Source of the DNA: JANXQG01 sp963709175
GTDB taxonomy: Bacteria; Planctomycetota; Planctomycetia; Pirellulales; Thermoguttaceae
Length of the DNA: 64,000 bases
Assembly (NCBI GenBank): GCA_963709175.1
Contig: CAVPVK010000012.1
Span: forward strand, 682,001-746,000
Reading direction: 5' to 3'
The notes beneath the pieces were generated by a model that was not told where the DNA came from, did not search any database, and saw nothing but the letters and a program-made list of their open reading frames with translations. Positions 29,809-40,742 of this stretch are shown here, piece by piece; positions within the stretch are counted from its first letter, which is position 1, and every line of letters begins with the position of its first letter. Made by a program: the position numbers and the translations under genes.

Positions 29809-32800
29809 CTACCGCTGGCTGCGGAGCTCGCGAGCGTGTTGCGTCGCTTCCTCGGCGCCGCGGTCGTCGCCGGCACGGCGCAGGACCTCGGCCAGGCTGG
29901 CGTACTTCTCGGCAATCAGGCCGCGCAAGGGTGCAGCCTTCGCGTCGAGTCGCAATACCTCTTGGAACGACGCGATAGCCTCCTCGATCGCGGTCCGGGC
30001 CTCGGACCAGCGGCCATCCGCCCGCAACAACTCGCCCAACGACTCTTGAATCACCGCCAGCAGGAAGTGGTAGGACGGGTTCTGGCGGAAGCGGCGCGCG
30101 AGCGGCGCCTGTATCTCAAGGGCTTTACGGAGATTGGCCTCCGCCCGAGCCGGGTCGCTCATTTGCAATTCGGGATTCAGCCGCAAGCGAATATTAACCA
30201 GCGATACGGCGTATTCGGGAATGTTCGGATGCTCGGCGACTAGCTGCTCGGCCAGACCCAAGGCTTTTTGCAGCATGTCGGACGAGCGCTGCCCGATGTC
30301 GGATTCCGCGCTGGCCGGCGCCGCGAACCCGCAATCGCCGCGCATGGCGTAAGTTTCGCTGAGGTCGTAACGGTAGTCTGCCACGTCGGGGTACTGGCTC
30401 ACGAGTTTTTCGAGAATCTGCGTGGCCTTGTTCAAATAGTCTGCTTGCGCGTTTCCGTCTTCGCTGCCCGGCAGAGAGGACATCTCGCGCCAGCAACGCG
30501 CCAGCCAGTGTTGATAATCGGGCACTTTGGGATGCTCAGCGACGAGTTGTTCCAACAGCGTCACCGCCTTTTGCTGGTAGGCTTCCTTCTCTTTCAGGTC
30601 GCCGGGACCCGCCGGCGGCGGACCTGGCGGCGGGGGCGGCGCCGGGCCCGTGGTGGTCGCGCACGTTGCCTCCGCGCGATGGCCAGTCGGAATCGTCGTC
30701 GTCAAGCTGCTGCCAGAGGGCAATTGCCTTGTCCAGCCGTTTGTCCTCTTCGTGAATCGGGATCAAGGGAAACGGCGCACGAGGCCGGGGCCGAGTGTCC
30801 ACCACAAAATGGCGAGGCGGCGGGCGGCCAATGACTGGCCGCCTGCCGAGATAGTAATACGTCCGCGCCAACTCATACCGGCATTCAGGAGAAGCGGCCG
30901 CTTCCGCCGGCGCCGCCGTATCCGCCGGGGCGGGGCGGAGAGTGTCCAGTGCGTCCAAGTGCGCCTGCCGGCCGGCCTCCGGCTCGTTCATTGCATCGAA
31001 GACGCTGCCCAACTCATTTTGGATGCGCGCGATTTCGGCCCGAAGGCCGGCCTCTTGCGGCGTCGACTTGGCCAGGCGGTCGTATACATCGATCGCCCGG
31101 AGGTACGCGGCCTTGGACTCGGCATACTGCCCTAATCGCTGGCGTATGTCGCCGACACGGCGATTGGCCTCGGCCACCTTGCGGCGCAACCGGGCATCGT
31201 CGCCTCCCTGGTCGGCCAGTCGATCATAGAACTTCAGCATGTGCTCCAGGATGGCGGCTGTCTCCTTCGAGAGCACCGGCTGCACCGGCACGATGATCGG
31301 ATCGTCCGTGCTGCTGACCCGCAGCGAGGCGGAAACCGGAGCGGAGCGGTCGGGGGCGAACTGGCGAAAGATGCTGTCGAGAGCATCGACCGCCAGTGCC
31401 GACGTTTCTTCGGCCTTCTTGCGCTGGATTTTCTCTTGGTCGCTGGCCTGGGACGTGCGGATGTAGCCCGCGCTGGCCACGATGGCCACAGTCGCCAACA
31501 AGACAAGGCTGCATGCCGCCAGGGCTGCCAAGGCCCGGTTCCGCCGCGCCCACCGCCACAATCGCTCGCCGGCCGATGCGCGGCGGGCCTGGATCGGGCG
31601 GTCATCGAGAAAGCACTCCAGGTCCCGCGCCATCTCTCCAGCCGTGGCGTAGCGGTCTCGCGGCTCCCGGGCCATCGCCTTAATGATGATCGTTTCCAGA
31701 TCGCGGGGAATCGCCGGATTGAGCTTGCGCGGGGCCGGCGGCTCGCCAGTCGTGATCTTGGCGATCAGGCCGTTGCGGCTGTTGGCGTCGAACGCGGGCC
31801 GCAGGGTCAGCAGTTCGTAGAGTGTCAGGCCGAGGCTGTAGATATCGCTGCGGGCGTCGGTCTGGCCGGAGAATTGCTCGGGCGCCGTATAGCGCAACGT
31901 GCCGACCACGCCGCCGGTTTGCGTTAGGTGGTCGTGCTCCATCGCCTTGGCCAGCCCGAAATCGGTGACCCAAGCCACGCCCTGCGAGTCCAGGAGCAGG
32001 TTGGCGGGCTTGATGTCGCGGTGCAGAGTATGGTGGGAATGGGCGTAATGCAGAGCCTCCGCCACTTGCTGGCCGATGGTCGCCGTGCTCCGCCAGTGAG
32101 GCGGTCCGAGCCGGGCCATGGTGCCGTTCGTCGGGAAGTCCGTGGGAGCGAGCAGTGTCGGCCGACTTTCTTCTTCCGGTCTCCCATCACCGTTGGCGTT
32201 GAACTCCTCGGTTGCCGCCGAAGCGGGCGAGAGCGGACCATGGGCGGCACACGCCGCGGAGATGGGTCCAGATGCGGCCGGTTCGGAATGGTTGGCATCG
32301 AATCCGCGGGATTGTCCGAATCGCCCTTGCAGGATGGCCAATGCCAGACGCGAGACCTCGCCCGCGCGGCGGGAACGGGGCATGGCGAACGGTTCACGAC
32401 CGGCGCTCGCTTGGCCCGACGGCGTATCGTCCGCTGCGGGAGTTTGCGCGAAGGGGTCGGCGCTTGGCCGCGAGGACAACCGATCGTCGACGTTGGCTTC
32501 CGGCAGGATTCGGTCGCCGGTCCGTCGAATCTGTTGGAGCACGTCGTCCAAACCCGCTCCGTCGATGAGTTGCATAACGATGAAATGGAAACCGTCGTGC
32601 TCGCCCACTCCGAAAACAGGAACGATATTGGTATGGTGCAATCGGGCGGCGGTCTGGGCCTCTCGCTGGAATCGACGAAGTTGCTGAGGTTCCAAGAGCG
32701 ATTGTCGGGGCAGGACCTTTACGGCCACACGGCGGCCAAGCGATTCCTGGAATGCCTCGTAGACGATTCCCATGCCGCCGCGGCCGATCTCGCCGACGAT

Positions 32801-33049
32801 GCGGAAGTCGCCGAGGCGCTCCAGCCCCACTCCGCCCAGCGAAGCCCGGGTACCGCTTTGCTGCTCCTTGTGTGCCTTAAGCTGTTCCATAACGGCGATG
32901 GCTGGGAAGGCCTCTTCGATCTCCGCGGCCAGTTCCGGATGCCGCGCGGCGTATTCCGCCACGGAGGGCGATTCGCCGCGGCGCTGCCGTTCCACGAATT
33001 CCGCTGCCAAGACCTCCAGTGGATCGAGTGCTTCGTTGGCTTCAGGCAT
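29809..33049 (-). CDS. Transmembrane Ser/Thr protein kinase with TPR-like C-terminus (apparent frameshift)
   Basis: Starts at ATG 33049, overlapping the sigma-factor stop by 8 bases. An N-terminal regulatory segment is followed by a Hanks-type kinase: glycine loop GEIGRGGMGIVYEA, Lys111, HRDIKPANLLL (343-353), DFGLAK (363-368) and a GTLRYTAPEQ activation-segment end. About 140 low-complexity residues (180-320) are inserted between the hinge and the catalytic loop. A transmembrane helix (LAALAACSLVLLATVAIVA) follows, then TPR-like helical repeats rich in YDLSETYAMRGD and LVAEHPNIPEY motifs. Around 30650 the frame shifts, with a Pro/Gly-rich segment on the restored side. Restored length is about 1080 residues. 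It probably signals together with the ECF sigma factor. Confidence 0.9.
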
Positions 33050-33701
33050 GGCGCTCTCCTTCCAGCAGGCTGGGCGTTTGCGAGAGGATGAACCGCAGTC
33101 GTTTCAGCGCGCGGAAATAGCGGATGCTGGCGGCCTTTTGCTGGATGCCGATGATTTCGGCGATTTCGCTGTTGCTCAACTCCTCGAAGTGCCGCATCAT
33201 CAAGACCTCGCGGTCCAGTGAATCCATGGCGGCGATGACCTGCTCCACCTGCTCCAGCGTCTCAGCCCGAACCGCCGCCTGGCTGGGCGACGTCAGGTCG
33301 CCGATCAGCAGTTCTGCCAGCGAGGCTGACGTGGACGCCGGGAATTGCTGGTCGCGCAGGTCGACTTCGCGGTAGGCGTCGCGCATCTGCTGGCCGAGGT
33401 GGTGACGATGCAGATCGGTCAACGTTTGCAGGACGATCATCCGCAGCCAGACGAAAGGGGAAAACTTCGAGTCGCTTGCATAATGTCGCAATCGCTCCGT
33501 GGCGGATACGTAGGCCTCCTGTAGTACGTCGTCGGCATCCACGCGGCCCACGAGTCGCCGATCCATGCGGAGACTGACCATCCGCCGGAGACGATCGTGA
33601 TGCTCGGAAAACAGCGCTGCCAGGGCCTGCTGATCGCCGCATTGCAACCGAGGTCCCAATCCGGCGGCAAGCGCACTCGTATTCTCCGCGCGAGGTTCCA
33701 T
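33042..33701 (-). CDS. ECF-type sigma-70 factor
   Basis: 219 residues from ATG 33701; an in-frame ATG at 33725 is an alternative. Region 2 is visible (LFSEHHDRLRRMVSLRMD, VDADDVLQEAYVSATERL, FVWLRMIVLQTLTDLHRHH) and region 4 as VIAAMDSLDREVLMMRHFEELSNSEIAEIIGIQQKAASIRYFRALKRL. This is the planctomycete ECF group usually paired with a large Ser/Thr kinase. Its stop overlaps the kinase start by 8 bases (translational coupling), so the two are made together and the kinase or its phosphorylation state may control this factor. No anti-sigma factor is visible. Confidence 0.93.
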   Translation of the reverse strand: MEPRAENTSALAAGLGPRLQCGDQQALAALFSEHHDRLRRMVSLRMDRRLVGRVDADDVLQEAYVSATERLRHYASDSKFSPFVWLRMIVLQTLTDLHRHHLGQQMRDAYREVDLRDQQFPASTSASLAELLIGDLTSPSQAAVRAETLEQVEQVIAAMDSLDREVLMMRHFEELSNSEIAEIIGIQQKAASIRYFRALKRLRFILSQTPSLLEGERHA

Positions 33702-33881
33702 AACCCTATGATACGGAAAATGCATCACCGATTCTACATTTGGCCCTGCTGCCTGTAGAAAGGGACGGGCCGTTTCCGTTACTGGATCAGTGGGGCGTGG
33801 GAGCCAGACCTTTGCCCGATTACCCTGGAAGCCGGCAGATTTGCATGGTTGCGACATGAACCACCAAGGAGAAGATTTTGC

Positions 33882-34594
33882 ATGAAAACGTTTGATTTTT
33901 CCACCCGTTGCCGATGGCGGCGAATCGTGAGCCAATTGGCGATGGCTAGCTTAATAGGGCTGGCGGCGGTGGGTTTGCGGGCTGCCGACGAGAAAGCGAA
34001 GGCGAGCGATTCCAACGCCGCAGCGAAAGCACCCGCGGCACCGCAGGGCGCAAGGCCCCCGGTCGGCCGGAGGCAGGCCAGTCCGATGATTTCGGCCCTC
34101 CCGCGCCACCACAAGGCAACATTCAGCGGCACCCCGGGCAGCCGCCCCGTGAAAACGGGCCTGACGGACCCGATGGCCCGCCCCCTGGACGGGGCGGTCG
34201 GAACGGTCCCCCCGCCGGAGTCGATGGGCTGGAGCGGCTTGGCCCCCAATTTCGGGGGTTTAGACGGGGCGTTCCGGGAATGGAGCGCAGCGACCCCGAG
34301 ATGGAAAAACTCATCAGGGCGGAGATGGAATTGGACCGGAAAACACGCGATTTGGCGCAGGAGTATCGCAATGCGGCCGGCGACCAGCGAACCACGCTCA
34401 AGGAAGAATTGACAAAGCTGGTGACCAAACAGTTTGAGACGCGCCAGCAGCGCCGCAAACTGGAAATCACACGCTTTGAAGAGGAGCTTAAGCGACTCAG
34501 CGACGCCACGACTCACCGTGAGAAGAATCGGCAACCGATCATTGAAAAGCGGGTTTCTGACCTGCTGGGCGAGGAATCCGAACCGGCGTTTTGA
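33882..34594 (+). CDS. Secreted Pro/Gly linker plus coiled-coil protein (apparent frameshift)
   Basis: ATG 33882 has AAGGAGA upstream. A signal peptide (SQLAMASLIGLAAVGLRA) is followed by an Ala/Lys/Pro linker. One base is missing in the C run 34056-34060; the restored frame reads GRPEAGQSDDFGPPAPPQG, a Gly/Pro/Arg-rich segment, then MERSDPEMEKLIRAEMELDRKT and about 80 residues of charged heptad-like helix (EELTKLVTKQFETRQQRRKL) ending at 34594. Likely a periplasmic coiled-coil protein of about 237 residues. It resembles the helical part of the neighbouring Spy-like protein in style, but I cannot assign a family. Divergent from the sigma-factor operon, sharing a promoter region of about 180 bases. 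Confidence 0.7.
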
Positions 34595-34918
34595 GCGGAT
34601 TCGCAAGGCCGATGGCGTAACCTGTATCCCCCAAGGCCAGCCAACGCCTTTGGGCCCATAGGGCGGGTGAAGGCAGACGGCATGAGGTCCTCTTCGTCAA
34701 GCCTCGTGCCATATACTCCCAGCCAACTCGCCTGGACGGGCGGCAGCCGGCGCACTCCCTGCGTCGGCTGCTGTCCATTAACTCCAAGCCCGAGATTTGC
34801 GTCTTGGCGTAACCAAGTGCGCGGAACTGTAGATAGTTAAGTCCGTTTCCCGTTCTACATCTAAGGTCGAGCCAGTGGTTGGCTTGTTCCTGGATACTTT
34901 CCGGAAAGGTGGTGTTTC
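34595..34918. other. Intergenic, 324 bases
   Basis: No gene, repeat or RNA fold I can support. It must hold the promoter for the secreted Gly-Pro-rich protein starting at 34919; no box sequence stands out. Confidence 0.5.
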
Positions 34919-35853
34919 ATGTTGCAACGTAGTTTTGGGGTGGGCACCCTTATGGTTGTGTTGATCGTGTCGGTAGCTTCCGGCCAGGATCAAAATGGAC
35001 CGCGGCCAGACGGGCCGGGCGGCCCAGGCGGGCCCGGCAGACAAGGTGGTCCCGGCCCCGGTGGTCCCGGCGGCCCCGGTTTTGGCGGCCCCGGCGGCTC
35101 CAGCCTGATGGCGTTGCTGCGAATGTCAGATGTTCAGAAAGAACTCGCGCTCAGCGACGACCAGAAAACGGAAGTCAACGACCTCCAGCGCAAGACCCAA
35201 GAGCAGATGCGGGCGGCGTTCGGAGACTTTCGCCAGATGCAAGACCTGAGCGAGGAAGAACGCCGGCAGCGTTTTACCGATGCGCAAGAAAGCCGAGGAG
35301 ACGACGAAGCAGGCCGACGAGCAAGTTGCCAAGATCCTCGATGCCAAACAATTGGAGCGCCTGAAACAACTGCAGTTGCAGCGAGAAGGTGTGCAGGCGT
35401 TGACCCGCGAGGAAGTCGTTGCCAAGCTCAAACTTAGCGACGACCAGCAAGCACAGGTCAAGAAGGTTATCGACGATTCCCGCCGGCAGCGCCCAGCCAG
35501 GTTCAATCCCAATCAGACCGACGCCCAGGCGCAAGGCGGCCTTCGCCAAAATGCAACAGCAGAGAGAAGCGACGATGAAGTCGGCCCTGGCAGTGCTCGA
35601 CGACGATCAACTGCTTCAGTGGAGCACGATGATTGGCAAGGAATTCAAGTTCTCGCAGGGCCCCGGTTTTGGTCCTGGCGGGCCCGGTGGTCCGGGAGGC
35701 CCTGGGCGGGGTGGACCCGGTGGGCCTGGTGGGCCTGGTGGGCCTGGCCAGGGTGGGCCTGGCCAGGGTGGGCCCGGCGGTCCCGGGGAAGATGGTCCCG
35801 GGCCCGGCGGACCGACGGATGGCCCTCCTCGCCCGCTCGAAAACGACCAATAG
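34919..35853 (+). CDS. Secreted Spy/LTXXQ-like helical protein with Gly-Pro repeats at both ends (two apparent frameshifts)
   Basis: A signal peptide (GTLMVVLIVSVASGQ) is followed by a GGPGGPG-type run, then paired LxLSDDQKTEVNDLQ and LKLSDDQQAQVKKVI motifs. These are the planctomycete version of the Spy/CpxP LTXXQ periplasmic helical proteins. It ends in a long GGPGGPGQGG tail (about 50 residues). Two frame changes, near 35272 and 35530, each need one extra base removed or two added; the helical sequence is continuous across them (RQRFT to MRKKAEETTKQADEQ, and TDAQAQ to AAFAKMQQQRE). Restored length is about 311 residues. Spy-type proteins act as periplasmic chaperones or stress sensors; that role here is an inference. 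Confidence 0.75.
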
Positions 35854-35932
35854 TTTCCTTTTTTTGCCGATTGTCATTGCCCTTCCCTGTTTCATGGAAC
35901 CTCGCTACCGGCTTCACTGCCAAGGAGGACGT

Positions 35933-36874
35933 ATGGACGTTATGGGATCGCGACACATCGCCATGGAAAAGCACTCCCAGGCGAGCGAGTCAAAACGTCG
36001 ATCTCCAAACCGTCGAAAGTCTCGCTACGCCGTGACCGTAGTCGTGCCCGCCTTGAACGAAGCGGGCGCGATTGCCGGCGTTGTCCGCGACCTTGTCGAA
36101 CGATACCCGCAGTACGAGGTCCTCGTCATTGACGACGGTTCGACCGACAACACGGGTGAATTGGCTGCATCGGCGGGGGCGCGGGTGATTCGTCACGAGT
36201 GGAACAAGGGCTACGGCGCGAGCCTCAAGACCGGGTGCCGGCACGCCCGCGGCGGTATCGTGGTCTGCTTTGACGGCGATGGACAACACTCTGTTGAGGA
36301 TGTGGAGCGGCTTGTTGACGAGATCGGTTCCCACGATATGGTCGTGGGAACCCGATCTCAATGCTCGTATGCCCCTGCGGTGCGGCGGCCGGGAAAGTTC
36401 ATCCTCGCGACATTTGCCAACTTTTTGGCGGGCATGCGCATCCCCGATGTGAATTCTGGACTTCGCGCGTTCCGACGTGACGTGATCCTGCGGTATCTGC
36501 ATCTTATGCCGACGGGCTTTTCTTTTTCGACGACCAGCACCTTTGCCATGCTCAAGAGCGGCCGTCCGGTGAAGTGGGTGCCCATCACTGTCAAGAAAAG
36601 GGTCGGCACGAGTTCCGTGTCCCAGGTGCGCCATGGCTTCCAGACGTTGTTGCTGATGGTTCGCTTGACGACCCTTTTCGAGCCGCTCAAGGTATTCTTA
36701 CCCGTTAGCGGAGCGTTCTTGCTCGTGGCGATTGTATTCCTGGTCGCCAACCTGCTTGCGGGCCGGGCTGTGCCGCAGACGTCGGTAATCATGTCGGTTT
36801 CGAGCATTATGGTCTTCCTCATGGGGTTGGTTATAGACCAGGTTGCCGCGATTCGCCGGGAGAAGCATGAATGA
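35933..36874 (+). CDS. Glycosyltransferase family 2, polyprenyl-phosphate sugar synthase type
   Basis: 313 residues from ATG 35933, which has AAGGAGG at 4-5 bases. The GT2 fold is complete: VTVVVPALNEAGAIAGVV, VLVIDDGSTDNTGELA, NKGYGASLKTGCRHARG and the DGD metal site in VVCFDGDGQHS, then RDVILRYLHLMPTGFSFSTT. Two transmembrane helices end the protein (FLPVSGAFLLVAIVFLVANLL and SVIMSVSSIMVFLMGLVI). This arrangement matches dolichyl/undecaprenyl-phosphate glucose or mannose synthases, which load a sugar on a lipid carrier at the inner membrane. The stop overlaps the next start (ATGA), so it is coupled to the membrane protein downstream. Confidence 0.93.
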   Translation: MDVMGSRHIAMEKHSQASESKRRSPNRRKSRYAVTVVVPALNEAGAIAGVVRDLVERYPQYEVLVIDDGSTDNTGELAASAGARVIRHEWNKGYGASLKTGCRHARGGIVVCFDGDGQHSVEDVERLVDEIGSHDMVVGTRSQCSYAPAVRRPGKFILATFANFLAGMRIPDVNSGLRAFRRDVILRYLHLMPTGFSFSTTSTFAMLKSGRPVKWVPITVKKRVGTSSVSQVRHGFQTLLLMVRLTTLFEPLKVFLPVSGAFLLVAIVFLVANLLAGRAVPQTSVIMSVSSIMVFLMGLVIDQVAAIRREKHE

Positions 36875-37787
36875 GTGGCAATCTTGCCGCAAGGCGGCGA
36901 TCCTGGCTGCGATGGTGCCGGCTTTGTGGCCCGATCCTGCTTTGCGTCATGCTCTGGCGGATTGGCCCGGAGAAGTGCTGGTCGGCCTTGAGCGGCGCAA
37001 GCCCGACGTGGTTCTTCATCGCCTGCGCGCTATCCATTCCGGCCTTGGCCGTTAAGGGGTTCCGCTGGCAGGAACTCTTCGCGCGACCGGGTATGCGTTT
37101 TCCTTCAGCGATAGCATGGGAGTTTATGCGGCCGGCTCGCTGGCCGGCGCGGTCACTCCCGGCAAGGTTGGCGATCTGGCCAAAGCGCCGCTCTTAGCCG
37201 CGCGTGGAGTCCCCTGGAGCGCCGGTGTCGCCGCTTCGTTGCTCGACCGCGTGTTCGATGCCATGGTGGTCTTTGCTGTTGCCCTGGGGAGCGTTCTTTT
37301 CCTGCCGGCACTGCCGGGCAGAAAAATCATTGTTGTTACCACGCTGCTCGCCATTGGCCTCACGGTCGGCGCGGCACTTGTCTTCTTGAGATTCTTCTCC
37401 ACGGTCCTTCGCGCGGCCAGCGCCCGTTGGTGGATCATCATGGCAGTAACGACGGTGGCCGCCCTGGCGCCGTATTTCGGCTCGGCCTACTTCTGCTCCC
37501 AGGCGCTAGGGCTCTCTTTGCGATTGGTCGATGTCACCGCTGGCAGCTCGGTGGCGGCCGTGCTGGCGCTGCTGCCCGTCAGCATCAGCGGCATCGGCAC
37601 GCGGGACGCGACCTTTGTCGTCCTCTTCGCCTCGCGAGGCGTCGATGCGGAACACGCGCTGGCTTTATCGAGCCTGATCCTGGCATGGATGCTCGTCAAC
37701 TGCGTTATTTTTCTCGTTGTCGCGCGGCTCTGTCGGTTTGGCGCTGAGCCGCGCAAGTATCTTTGTCCTCAATGGGAGTTCCACCAC
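36871..37787 (+). CDS. LPG-synthase-TM/UPF0104 (AglD C-terminal type) membrane protein (apparent frameshift)
   Basis: Starts MSGNLAARRRSWL at ATG 36871. Multiple transmembrane helices and the family landmarks AVKGFRWQELF, MGVYAAGSLAGAVTPGKVGDLAKA, LLDRVFDAMVVFAVALG and LLPVSISGIGTRDATFVVLF are present. One T is missing at 37098-37101 (restores RFSFSDSMGVYAAG). In archaeal AglD this domain is fused to a GT2, the same two functions found here in overlapping genes. It may flip or organise lipid-linked sugars. As read, no stop occurs before the next gene and the frame runs directly into it; the proper stop may be TGA 37745-37747 in a neighbouring frame. The exact 3' end is uncertain. Confidence 0.78.
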
Positions 37788-40742
37788 ATGAGCATTGCGA
37801 GTGAGCCGGAAAACCGTCAATCGCCGGTCTACGCATATGCGGCGGTCGCGCTATTGATCGTCGTGGCACTGGCCACGGTTGCAAGCTGGCGTCTATACCC
37901 CGTGTTCATCGACACTTACTACCACATGGCGGTAATCGAAGGTTTCTCCCAAGCGGGCGGCATTACCACCCGGGCTTTCTGGGAGATGGCGCCGGGAGGA
38001 CGGGTCCATATTTATCCCCCTTCGCTCCATGTGATCGGGTATTTCTTCCACCTCCTCGGCGTCTCGACGGGCACCTACATGACGCTGGTGAGCGCAACCT
38101 TCTACCTGGGCTGCTTGCTGACCACCTGGATCTGGCTGCGAAGTATCCTGGGAGATCGCTCGGCGTTGTTCGGAGTGGTACTTCTTTGCGGTCCGTACGC
38201 CTTTTTTTCAACCCAAGCAACCTTCCAGGCAGTCGCCGGCGTCGTGGTCCTTGCCCCGCTTGCCCTTCTGGCGCTGGAGAAGGAGCGGTTCCTCGCCTGC
38301 GGAGTTCTCAACCTCGTGGCATGCACCATGCACCCGATGGGACTTTTTTCTGCCCCCGCGCGTAGTAATCAATACGCTGTTGCGCAGAAAGAAGATCCTC
38401 GCCGGACTTCTTGCGGCCTCGATCCCCGTTATGCTGTACAGCCCATGGTTGGCCCACATTTGGGCAAACCGGGCTTTCCTGCCTGAAAACCGCACGGGGG
38501 GCGAGATAACTCTAGGCGGTGTCGGCGGCGGCGCGAATCTGGGAATGCTGTTGGTTCCTTTGGCCATCCTGGCGCTCCCGTGGTTGATCGTGCGGCGCGG
38601 ACCTGCTTTGGGACTGGTCGGTGCGATGCTAGGGTTCGCCGTCGTATTTCCCATGGGTTTTGGCAGCAGGTTCCTCGCGTTCAACATTCATTGGCCGTTG
38701 GCATGCCTGGCCGGCTACGGTCTCGGGGAAACCGTGGCATGGCTGGAAAAGTACTCTCGGCTGCATGTCGGCGTACAGATCTTGGCAACAGTCGTGGCAT
38801 TGATAGCGCTTGTTGCCTATCCCGCCCTGAATCTGCCCATGGGCGGGCCGGGCGGACCAGGCGGTCCGGGTGGCCCTGGAGGTGGACCGGGTGGTGGTCG
38901 CCCGCAGGACGGACAGTCGTCCAGCGAGAGGTTGCGGAATCAACTCAAGATCGCTTGGGCCGGTGCGCGGTTCACCGTCGAGACCAGTGCGCTGCCGAAA
39001 CTGTTCGAGGCATATTCCGGTGAAGGGACCGGTTTCGGTATGGGGCCCCCGGGCATGGGACCGGGTGGCATGGGGCCAGGTGGCATGGGGCCAGGTGGCA
39101 TGGGGCCAGGCAATGGCGGACCCAATATGGGACCGGGTGGCATGGGGCCAAGTGGCCCTCCGGGCATGGGACCATCCAACAGGGGACCGGGGCCCGGAGG
39201 ACCAGGCATGAATCGGTTAACTGGCGGCCCTGGAATGGGACCGCCCGACATGGGACCACCCGACATGGGACCAGATGACGAGGATCTCGATATGGGTCCA
39301 CCCGGGATGGGTCCTGGCAATGATGAAGGTCGCACTGGTGACTCCCCAGCGAGGAAATCCGAAAAAGAAACGCAAGTCACAAAACCGAAGGGAAGTGAAA
39401 GCGGCGTGCCAAAATCGACTTCGCAGCCCGCGGGAGATGCACGAAAGACTGCTTCTCGAACGATGCCACGAGACGCATTAGCAGGCAATACGCCGTCTCG
39501 TGATGGGCGGACGCAACCCGCTGGCGGACGCGATCGTGACCGCATGGCACGGCAAGGTGGCGGCGGTGATCCGAGACGACGCCAAGGTGGCGGCCGCGAT
39601 CCAGGGCAACGCCAAGGTGGTCGACGCGGTGGACCGGGCGGCAACCTGCTTTCTGGCGCCGGGCGCAAGAGTTGTTCGATGCCGTCAGGAAGAACGTTGC
39701 CTTGGGGGACGTGATCTACATGGACGATGGGGCGGCAGCGAACCTGATAGTTGGGGCTACGGGCCGGTGGACCAGCAGCGGAATCCTTCGCGATGTCCGC
39801 TCCGATCAAACGCCAGTCCAGGCCGAAAAGTGCGATTTTGCCATCGTCCTCAGCGGTGGTGGCATGCCAGGGCCTGGCGGCCCAATGGGCTCGCGGAGCA
39901 CGCCTTCCACTTTCAAGAAAGTATTCGAAAACGATTACGGAACGCTTTATCAAAACCCCGTCAAGCTTGAACACGATCGCCAGCCGTTAAGGGCCGAAGT
40001 CAGTCTGCCGCTGCTGATCTTGATCGCCATCGTCGGATTCCTGCTCGTGGTCGGCGATTTCTATCTCCCTCAGCGTGCCTGGTACCGACTGATTGCCGGC
40101 GGCCTTGGCACGGTGGTGGTGGCCCTCTGCCTTGCCCCGTTGGCAAGTGCGGCGGTAAGCGAACTTCGCAATCCACCCGCGGCGCCGCCGCCGGGCCAGA
40201 ACGGCCCCCCAGGTTTCGCCGGCCCCGATGGACCGGGACCCGGATTCGGCGGTCCCAACGGACAGGGACCGGGGTTTGGCGGACAGGGACCTGGGTTCGA
40301 CGCGCCGGGGATCGGGGGCGGGCAATTCGTCGCTCAGGCCTTTCTCCGCGATGCCCATCCAAGCAATGCCGGCAGCGTGACGCTGCAGGAGTTCAAGACG
40401 CTCGCCGGTCGCTGGTGGGATGCTTGGAACGGCAACCACGATGGTAGTCTGAGTGTCGACGAGTTCTCGACGGGAATCGCTAATGTTCTGCAAGGTTCCA
40501 GCGGCAGGGGTAGTCCGATGGGGCCGCCAGACGGCCCTCCCGGCGGCCCCGCAGCTTTTGTTGGCCAAAAGATCTATACTGCCTGCGATGCCAATAATGA
40601 TGGCAAGCTGACGCGCGAGGAAATGGTCAACGGTTTCGAGAAACTGTTTCGCCAGTGGGACGTCGACTCGAAAAACTCATTGGACGCCGCCAAGATCGGC
40701 AATGGGCTCGACCAACTCATGGGACCGCCGCCGGCGTACTGA
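37788..40742 (+). CDS. Large glycosyltransferase-like membrane protein with Gly-Pro-Met repeats and EF-hands (two apparent frameshifts)
   Basis: ATG 37788 has GGGAG about 10 bases upstream. The N-terminal 350 residues hold many transmembrane helices with early acidic/aromatic loop residues (YPVFIDTYYHMAVIEGF) as in GT-C or YfhO-like enzymes. A long outside region follows with GGPGGPGG and repeated GPGGMGP units. Then comes FWRRAQELFDAVRKNVALG and DVIYMDDGAAANLIVGATGRWT, a soluble domain typical of the C-terminal part of such proteins, two more helices, another Gly-Pro run, and paired EF-hands (GNHDGSLSVDEF; DANNDGKLTREE canonical). Frameshifts: an extra T in 38344-38349 and one missing base near 39640. 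Restored length is about 985 residues. Function inferred as glycan or lipid-linked sugar transfer with calcium-binding tail. Confidence 0.72.

Noticed and set aside
38940..39974. Pro/Gly-rich frame on the - strand
   Set aside because: Antisense of the Gly-Pro-Met repeat in the giant membrane protein.
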